A DNA stretch of 8,723 nucleotides from an uncultured Collinsella sp. (GTDB taxonomy: Bacteria; Actinomycetota; Coriobacteriia; Coriobacteriales; Coriobacteriaceae). The position numbers were made by a program, and so were the translations under genes. Positions within the stretch are counted from its first letter, which is position 1. Every line of letters begins with the position of its first letter. This document shows, piece by piece, positions 6,001 to 8,723 of this stretch. The notes under the pieces were generated by a model. It was given only the letters and a program-made list of their open reading frames with translations, was not told where the DNA came from and searched no databases. The DNA lies in the NCBI GenBank assembly GCA_958415665.1, contig CATYZK010000049.1, forward strand, positions 1 to 8,723, in the 5' to 3' direction.

Positions 6001-8723
6001 CGCTCGCTCGAAACCAGCGTCGACGTAGCATCCGAGCCGCCGCTGCTCAGATACCAGCCGTCAAAGATGTAGCCCTCGGATGGCGTGGCCTCGGCGGTCA
6101 CGCGCTCGCCCTCGGGAACCTCGAGGACCATGCCGGCAGTCTCTCCGCGCTTGAGCGTTACGGTGCCGCCCTCGAGCGGGTCGGCCTCGGCTCGCACGGT
6201 ATGCGTATCCCTGCCGTCCATCACGGCCTCGATTCGGGCATTGCCGTTGACGCGGTATTCGCAAACTTCTTGCTTGTTGGCGATCGTGACGCCCTGCGCA
6301 TCGGTTTCGCGCCACTCCACAAACCGGTACGTCTTCTCCGGATTGTCGGGGCGCGTCTTGGGGCGCATCGTAAACGTGAGGATGTCCCCATCCTTCGCGC
6401 GGACCTTGCCGTCCACGACCGGCACGCCATCGCACAGGACCTCGGCACTGTCGAAGGGATCGGTATTCACCAGGATGGTCTTATCCGCCTTACGGAAGCG
6501 TGCAACCAGATGGCGGTCGACCTCGGCCTTGAAGACATACGTACGCTCGGGCGAGACCTCGATGCCGTCCTCAAACCATCCCACAAAGGCATAGTCGGGC
6601 CCCTCGCTCGCGGTGACCATAGCTTGATCGCCACGCGCAATGCTCTGCGTCACTGGGCTTGCGGTGCAGCCCGTCGAAAAATCGGCCTGAATGCCATCGG
6701 CTTCGGCAACTGCAGTGACCTCGACTTTTTTCTCGAAAACAGCCGTCATCTTTACGACCTCGGGCGTCGCTTTCGTGATCGTCATCGTCTTGAGGGGAGA
6801 TGTCGAGACCTCGACGCCGTTCTCTTTCCAGCATACGAAGCGGTACCCGGGATTGGCGACAGCCTCGAGCGTGGCGACCGTTCCCTCATAGTGGATACCG
6901 CCGCCAGTGACGACGCCGCCCACCTCGGGCTGCGCGGTGGCAATAATCTCGATCTTATGGTCGCCATGAGGCTTGGGCTTCTTATGGTCGTCGATGATGT
7001 CCTTGATCTCCTTGAGCACCTTGGTGCCGACCGCGGCCACATCCTCGATGTTATCCGCCATGCCGATCTCGATCACCGCGTCGGCCGCGATGGGGTCGAC
7101 GATCTCGCCCAAGCCATACATGGTGGCGAGGACGGCAGCAGCCGTGATCGCCGCGATGAGCGCGGCCTTGAGCGCGGCGAGTGACTCATCGGGGCCATTC
7201 GCCTCGCGGAAATGCGCGATGTATTGCACATCCCCCTCGAGCACAAACGTATAGGAAGGGCCATCGTCGCCGGTAAAGACGACATTGCCGAGGGCGTCGG
7301 TCGCATAGTCAAACACATAGCCGGGCGTTGGGACCGCCACGACCGTTACGCGCGACCCGATGCCATACAGACCGGTGGAAAGGAACTGTCCGAGCGGCTG
7401 ACCGTTCTCGTCGACTCCGTCCACGCTCAGAACCACGCTGGCCTGTGGAGCACAGTAGCGCGGCGTGACCTCGATTTTTGGACCATATGCGTCGTAGTGC
7501 TCCGGCACGTCTTCCTCGTCCACCGTATAGGTAAAGTCGAGCTGGTCGCTCACGGCGTACGCATCATCGCCCTCGCCCAGGTACCAGCCCAGGAACAGGG
7601 CGTTATCCGTGGCGGCGGAAAGCTCAACCGTCTCGCCGGCGTTGCGATAGCAGTTTTGAGCAGTGACGCTCAGGTGCGCATAATCCTGCGACGAATCGGT
7701 CGCTTGCGCATCATTGATGTGGATCGCGTAGTCCTTGAGCTTAAAACGCGCCTCCAGGGACAGATCCCTATCCGGCGTAAACGTGTAGACCGCTTCTTTG
7801 GAGATGTACCTTTCGGATTCGGTGTCATACCAGCCCTTAAAGGTCAGATTGTCGTTGAGCATTCCCAGAGCGCCGGCATCGAGCGTGACCTCGTCGCCCG
7901 CACTAATCGTCATCGCGCCGGAAACATCGGGCAGCTCAACGCCGTCCATCAACTTGCATCCGCGCCGATTGTTCGCCTGGACATAGGAGATGGTAAGCGG
8001 TGACGACGCGGGCTTCTTGAGGTGCAACGTGCCCTTGGCCTGGGTTTCGAAATGCGAATAGCCGTCGTCATACACGAGCTTGATGGGCTGTCCGTCCATA
8101 GACTCATCGAAGACGTCACCGTCGCACGGAGTCGCCGTTAGGTACTCACCCAGTTCTTCCTTTATGAGGGCTTCGTAGTTCCAAATCGAAACAGAATGCG
8201 GGTAATCGAGCTCGACGCTCATGCCCTCGAGCGAAATGGTGTCCCCCGGCTCATAGATCATGTTGTTGGGATCGTGCGAGATTTCAACGTTCTTGAGCAC
8301 CTTGCCCACCGGGACGGGCAGACAGCCGTTGCACCTCTCCCAAACAGCCTTGGGCTCTCCCTTGCTGTACTTCGGAATCATCTTGGCAGGGACCATGACG
8401 GTCATGTTGCGCTTGGGGAACGTGTCGGTATTAATGAGCACCGCATGGTTGCACCCAAAGAACACGGTCTCGAGGTTGGTGCTATAAAACGCCTTTTCCG
8501 GCAACTCCTCGATCTTAGAGTTATATGGCAGCGTCAGCCCGCCGTTCAAGTCGGTGCCGTAGAAGCAGGTGTGGCCAAGCGTTTCGACCGTTGTGTTGCT
8601 CTCGAGCCCGGTGGTAGCAAGGTTCGAGCAGAACCTGAACGCGCAAACGCCAATCGATGTAATGGAGGTATTCTTGTCCAGGCCGGTATCGGTCAGAGCC
8701 TTGCAGCCTTCGTAGGCGCTGTC
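1..8723 (-). CDS. Giant repetitive surface protein (LRR, InlB-like repeats, Ig-like, MBG domains), partial at both ends
   Basis: One open frame runs through the entire window with no stop (2907 codons; bases 1-2 belong to the next codon). More than 18 conserved Gly-Trp repeat motifs, from residue 298 to residue 1864, all fall in this same frame, so there is no frameshift. The protein is likely exported and extracellular: it is built almost entirely of beta-rich adhesion modules (BspA-type LRR, bacterial Ig-like, InlB-B-like repeats, putative-Ig, MBG) and shows no catalytic motif that I can recognise. The signal peptide must lie right of 8723 and any sortase or membrane anchor left of 1; neither is visible. 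The product has about 45 cysteines, which is many for this class. Known relatives by architecture are adhesins or fibre proteins; binding a host or microbial partner is inferred, and no ligand can be named. The frame is certain; the specific role is not. Confidence 0.96.
57..290 (-). other. MBG-type domain of module copy 2
   Basis: Residues 2812-2889. FTYSGAPQAPEVIGAP, VRYYGTGSTQYSSTEAPTDAGTYRAVATL and YAGAAACEFEIAP match MBG domain 1 of copy 1 across the whole length. It is followed at once by the MBG_2-like start (KLKVKVDDAERFEG, bases 53-12), without the two extra domains of copy 1. Confidence 0.8.
291..575 (-). other. Putative-Ig (He_PIG) domain of module copy 2
   Basis: Residues 2717-2811. 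LPAASAHDTYRATIAGAAGGKAPYEY, LPGGLKLSRTSGGLTLSGTP and KTGVSTFDVTCTDARGE match the He_PIG pattern more closely than copy 1 does, including the classic 'LP.GL.L......L.GTP...G...F.V...D..G'. It is an adhesion-type beta domain in the same position as in copy 1. Confidence 0.8.
576..899 (-). other. Ig-like domain of module copy 2
   Basis: Residues 2609-2716. PRVVAQPQDVSVHGGESTVLSV, SYQWFRMVNGK and ERAGEYFCRITQRYLGT repeat the Ig superfamily pattern of copy 1, with Trp on strand C and Tyr-Phe-Cys on strand F. The B-strand (TVLSVAAEA) again has no cysteine, so the loss predates the duplication. The extra stretch AGENVLEHAAASTGSAAE is also conserved. Confidence 0.72.
900..1154 (-). other. Divergent beta repeat opening module copy 2
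   Basis: Residues 2524-2608. YKVTAKAVNGSVDNASV, TLSATPDEGCYLERVTV and LDISDYKGGAYEVTLSDIT are nearly the same as the copy 1 unit, but the middle acidic loop is shorter (VSEVGSDEAVD against a longer loop in copy 1). The Gly-Trp of the InlB-type repeats is again absent and replaced by Cys-Tyr. Confidence 0.7.
1155..1394 (-). other. MBG_2-like domain closing module copy 1
   Basis: Residues 2444-2523. It runs from QLLVKVDDAERFEGQANPEFT to PAGEYRIDAAVADPNFDVAVDPGTLTVKKKPER. This matches the MBG_2 pattern 'L.V.a.d....yG..nP.f......................aG.Y.I......npnYdv....G.ltV.k', with FEG in place of the usual YG. It ends with the basic linker KKKPER that leads into copy 2. The first 18 residues recur in copy 2 at the left edge of the window. 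Confidence 0.8.
1395..1646 (-). other. Ig-like beta domain (only in copy 1)
   Basis: Residues 2360-2443. The sequence starts SQVITGTTSYSGVYGGDPIVF and runs to VKAAGTARVVAHAKASRNYLAAEDVELEVTVAP. The 'Y.a...G.d.i......a......f' opening and the 'a.v.a.G.a.v.a......Y.aa......v.V.' ending fit the bacterial Ig-like and Hyalin-type beta domains that often sit between MBG domains. This domain and the preceding one together make up the segment missing from copy 2. Confidence 0.65.
1647..1886 (-). other. MBG-type domain 2 (only in copy 1)
   Basis: Residues 2280-2359. It begins ADISIETSDVTYDGARHGATVAV and ends SGNYRVTVKVTDPNYQGKKNAEFSIAKA, the usual MBG ending of 'G.Y.v.v....NY.G.....f.I.ka'. It is absent from copy 2, where domain 1 is followed straight away by the MBG_2-like domain. 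A structural spacer role is inferred. Confidence 0.75.
1887..2141 (-). other. MBG-type domain 1 of copy 1
   Basis: Residues 2195-2279. The pattern FVYNATAQAPELSG, then VTYVGTGDTHYSSDKAPVDAGTYRSVASL, NGYVGNASCDFVIEKA is a clear MBG-type beta domain: 'Y.G..q.p........v.Y.g.....Y.....p.daGtY.v.a.......g.....f.I.ka'. These are tandem structural domains of surface proteins. The end, at KAP, is where copies 1 and 2 diverge in architecture. Confidence 0.8.
2142..2420 (-). other. Putative-Ig (He_PIG, cadherin-like) domain of copy 1
   Basis: Residues 2102-2194. The pattern LPAATAHDDYRVVIAGARGGKAPYAY, then VPEGMQLTL, then LVLSGVPSVTGVCRFEIRCTDDLGN matches the He_PIG family: 'Y...I....G..PY.......P.G..L......L.G.P...G...F.......D..G'. 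Such domains are common in large bacterial surface proteins and are linked to adhesion. The two cysteines (VCRFEIRC) are close in sequence on neighbouring residues of one strand; the copy 2 equivalent keeps only the second. Confidence 0.78.
2421..2744 (-). other. Ig-like domain of module copy 1 (I-set-like pattern)
   Basis: Residues 1994-2101. The start PEVLAQPQDASAYEGDPVELSV, the C-strand SYQWYR, and the F-strand 'D..SEGEYFCRI' reproduce the core pattern of immunoglobulin superfamily domains (QP....GD...L.., W on strand C, and D...Y.C). The B-strand Cys that normally pairs with the Cys in YFC is absent: the B-strand reads VELSVTAEA. Between the B and C strands lies an extra stretch (AGRNVRVHAAVSSGSAAD). 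A structural or binding role in the stalk is likely. Confidence 0.72.
2745..3017 (-). other. Divergent beta repeat opening module copy 1
   Basis: Residues 1903-1993. It begins like an InlB-type repeat (KYKVAARAVNGSV, then KVTLSATPDEGCYL), but the Gly-Trp is replaced by Cys-Tyr-Leu and the second half is different: LDISDYQGGAYEVTLSGVSAPQQVTFEFAKA. This hybrid resembles the 'bacterial repeat' domains seen in secreted proteins of Gram-positive gut bacteria. The matching unit in copy 2 is about two-thirds identical by eye. It continues the strand-rich stalk. Confidence 0.7.
3018..3290 (-). repeat. InlB-B-like repeat R19 (last of main array)
   Basis: This is a typical unit: SMTVTAVDPREGGHVEG at its start, then an insertion (SSEDESLGYAVTNEVE), then 'STTLTAVPDAGYVFDGWYARNDDG' with Trp at residue 1864 (base 3134), and the closing strand MTVEARFAEA. 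It ends directly at the Lys-Tyr-Lys that opens the duplicated module, so it marks the join between the stalk array and the mixed Ig/MBG part. Confidence 0.8.
3291..3761 (-). repeat. Divergent InlB-like repeats R17-R18
   Basis: These two neighbouring repeats resemble each other more than the rest of the array. Both replace 'GY.F.GW' with an aromatic and basic form: KYHFSHWVDDAG (Trp at residue 1704, base 3614) and GWKFKYWVDENG (Trp at residue 1780, base 3386). Both then run 'V.......R..TAV.Y.' instead of the usual '....ltA.F'. R17 carries the tripeptide RGD at residues 1685-1687 (3671-3663). They are probably a subtype pair from local duplication. The function is taken to be structural like the rest of the array; any binding specialisation is a guess. 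Confidence 0.75.
3762..6962 (-). repeat. InlB-B-like repeats R4-R16
   Basis: Thirteen tandem beta repeats follow the pattern 'A....GG.V...G.Y..GD.V.L.A....GY.F.GW........F.......A.F'. The Trp of each lies at residues 632, 716, 804, 890, 977, 1063, 1144, 1223, 1307, 1380, 1453, 1527 and 1620. As bases (high end) these are 6830, 6578, 6314, 6056, 5795, 5537, 5294, 5057, 4805, 4586, 4367, 4145 and 3866. Spacing is 73-93 residues. R13-R15 are the most compact and regular (73, 73 and 74 residues between successive Trps), while R6 and R16 carry loop insertions. This corresponds to the divergent InlB B-repeat / Flg_new-type families. The array is predicted to form an extended stalk, and no catalytic residues are seen. 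Repeats are well diverged at DNA level. Confidence 0.88.
6963..7190 (-). other. Alanine-rich hydrophobic helical insert with basic, proline-containing end
   Basis: Residues 512-587 differ from everything around them. Residues 520-539 (7166-7107) are 20 uncharged residues in a row, with a core of AALIAAITAAAVLA, preceded by Lys519. This is long and hydrophobic enough for a membrane span or a buried helix. A second, mixed helix follows (EIVDPIAADAVIEIGMADN, then KVLKEIKDIIDDH), and the segment ends KKPKPHG. It lies exactly between repeat R3 and repeat R4: taking out its 76 residues leaves 82 residues between the R3 and R4 Trp positions, close to the normal period. It could be a transmembrane or stop-transfer segment, a helical self-association element, or a buried helical hairpin. 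The sequence alone does not decide, and I do not recognise a family. Confidence 0.7.
7191..8003 (-). repeat. InlB-B-like repeats R1-R3
   Basis: Residues 241-511 hold three divergent InlB B-type beta repeats. R1 has LTFKGWYDTESE with its Trp at residue 298 (7832-7830) and closes with DLSLEARF. R2 has LFLGWYLGEGDD with its Trp at residue 380 (7586-7584) and closes with IEVTPRY. R3 has PGYVFDYATDA near residues 470-476 (7307 is the Tyr) and closes with VQYIAHF. R3 has lost the Gly-Trp pair, with Ala where Trp is expected, yet keeps the upstream 'VAVPTPGY.F' and the downstream 'Y.A.F' strands. The repeats are a structural stalk in known proteins. They are interrupted after R3 by the hydrophobic helical insert. 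Confidence 0.8.
8004..8306 (-). other. Bacterial Ig-like domain (group 3-like) linking LRR to repeat array
   Basis: Residues 140-240 begin VLKNVEISHDP and continue MIYEPGDTISLEGMSVELDY. This matches the hallmark of group 3 bacterial Ig-like domains: 'I.....P....Y..GD.L.L.GM.V...Y'. The segment ends with the beta strand pattern GTLHLKKP. It is longer than the usual 70-80 residues, with an extra central part (WNYEALIKEELGEYL, probably helical). It sits exactly between the LRR domain and the first InlB-like repeat, so it is probably a rigid connector. The family assignment is by motif only. Confidence 0.65.
8307..8723 (-). other. BspA-type leucine-rich repeat domain (C-terminal part)
   Basis: Residues 1-139 show the LRR_5 (BspA-like) pattern of about 23-26 residues per turn: a hydrophobic 'IxxIG' step followed by '.CAF..C.NL' or '.KAFYSTNLETV'. 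Examples are SITSIGVCAFRFCSNL, TVETLGHTCFYGT and KIEELPEKAFYSTNLETV. The last turn is irregular and ends in VPAKMIPKYSKG...VWERCNG, which resembles the usual closing 'P......Y......W' of BspA-type domains. At least four turns are visible and more should lie right of the window. In known proteins this fold binds host proteins such as fibronectin, or other bacteria. Here it would be the distal binding head, which is inference. Several cysteines sit at the 'AF..C' position, as is common in this repeat type. Confidence 0.85.

Noticed and set aside
6961..6990. KKPKPHG read as a possible wall-spanning or sortase-type C-terminal tail, meaning the gene might end here.
   Set aside because: The frame continues without a stop into 16 more repeats, and there is no LPXTG-like motif before the hydrophobic helix.
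5538..7184. A 548-codon open frame on the + strand.
   Set aside because: It is an antisense shadow in the same register, ending at the TCA Ser codon (7184-7182) of the sense gene.
7212..8003. A 263-codon open frame on the + strand.
   Set aside because: It is an antisense shadow ending at a TCA Ser codon of the sense gene (8003-8001). The opposite strand encodes clear InlB-like repeats.
1..8723. Possible CRISPR array or short tandem DNA repeats, because of the strongly repetitive protein.
   Set aside because: The repeats are 73-93 residues long and diverged at DNA level. There are no short identical direct repeats with equal-sized spacers.

Overview
The whole window lies inside one very large gene on the minus strand. 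Reading the reverse complement from base 8723 to base 3 gives a single frame with no stop codon. It yields 2907 complete codons, with neither the start nor the stop codon in the window. The product is a repetitive, multi-domain, probably secreted or cell-surface protein of the giant adhesin type. I see no second gene, RNA gene, promoter, terminator, CRISPR array or insertion sequence, and no intergenic DNA. Domain names below are judged by eye from family patterns; no profile search was run.

Layout in protein order (right to left on the + strand): end of a BspA-type leucine-rich repeat domain (8723-8307); a bacterial Ig-like domain of the 'Y..GD.. ..GM.V' type (8306-8004); three InlB-B-like repeats (8003-7191); an alanine-rich hydrophobic helical insert with a basic, proline-containing end (7190-6963); a long array of 16 further InlB-B-like repeats (6962-3018); then two copies of a mixed module. 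Each module holds one divergent beta repeat, an Ig-like domain, a cadherin-like putative-Ig domain and MBG-type domains. Copy 1 is 3014-1155. Copy 2 starts at 1154 and runs off the left edge. Copy 1 carries two extra domains (about 495 bases) that copy 2 lacks.

The organism is probably a high-GC, Gram-positive gut or oral bacterium. A member of the Coriobacteriia (Collinsella/Olsenella-like) is my best guess, from the GC-rich codon use, the near absence of TTA/CTA/TCA codons and the LRR + InlB-like repeat + MBG architecture. This is inference from style, not from a marker gene.

The expected working model is a Sec-exported fibre. The N-terminal LRR would be the likely binding head, the beta-repeat arrays a stalk, and the wall or membrane anchor would lie beyond the left edge. 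The least expected parts are the 20-residue uncharged helix inserted cleanly between two beta repeats, the unequal duplication of the C-terminal module, and an Ig-like domain that keeps its F-strand cysteine but has lost the partner cysteine. Residue numbers count from the first codon of the window (base 8723), not from the true start of the protein.
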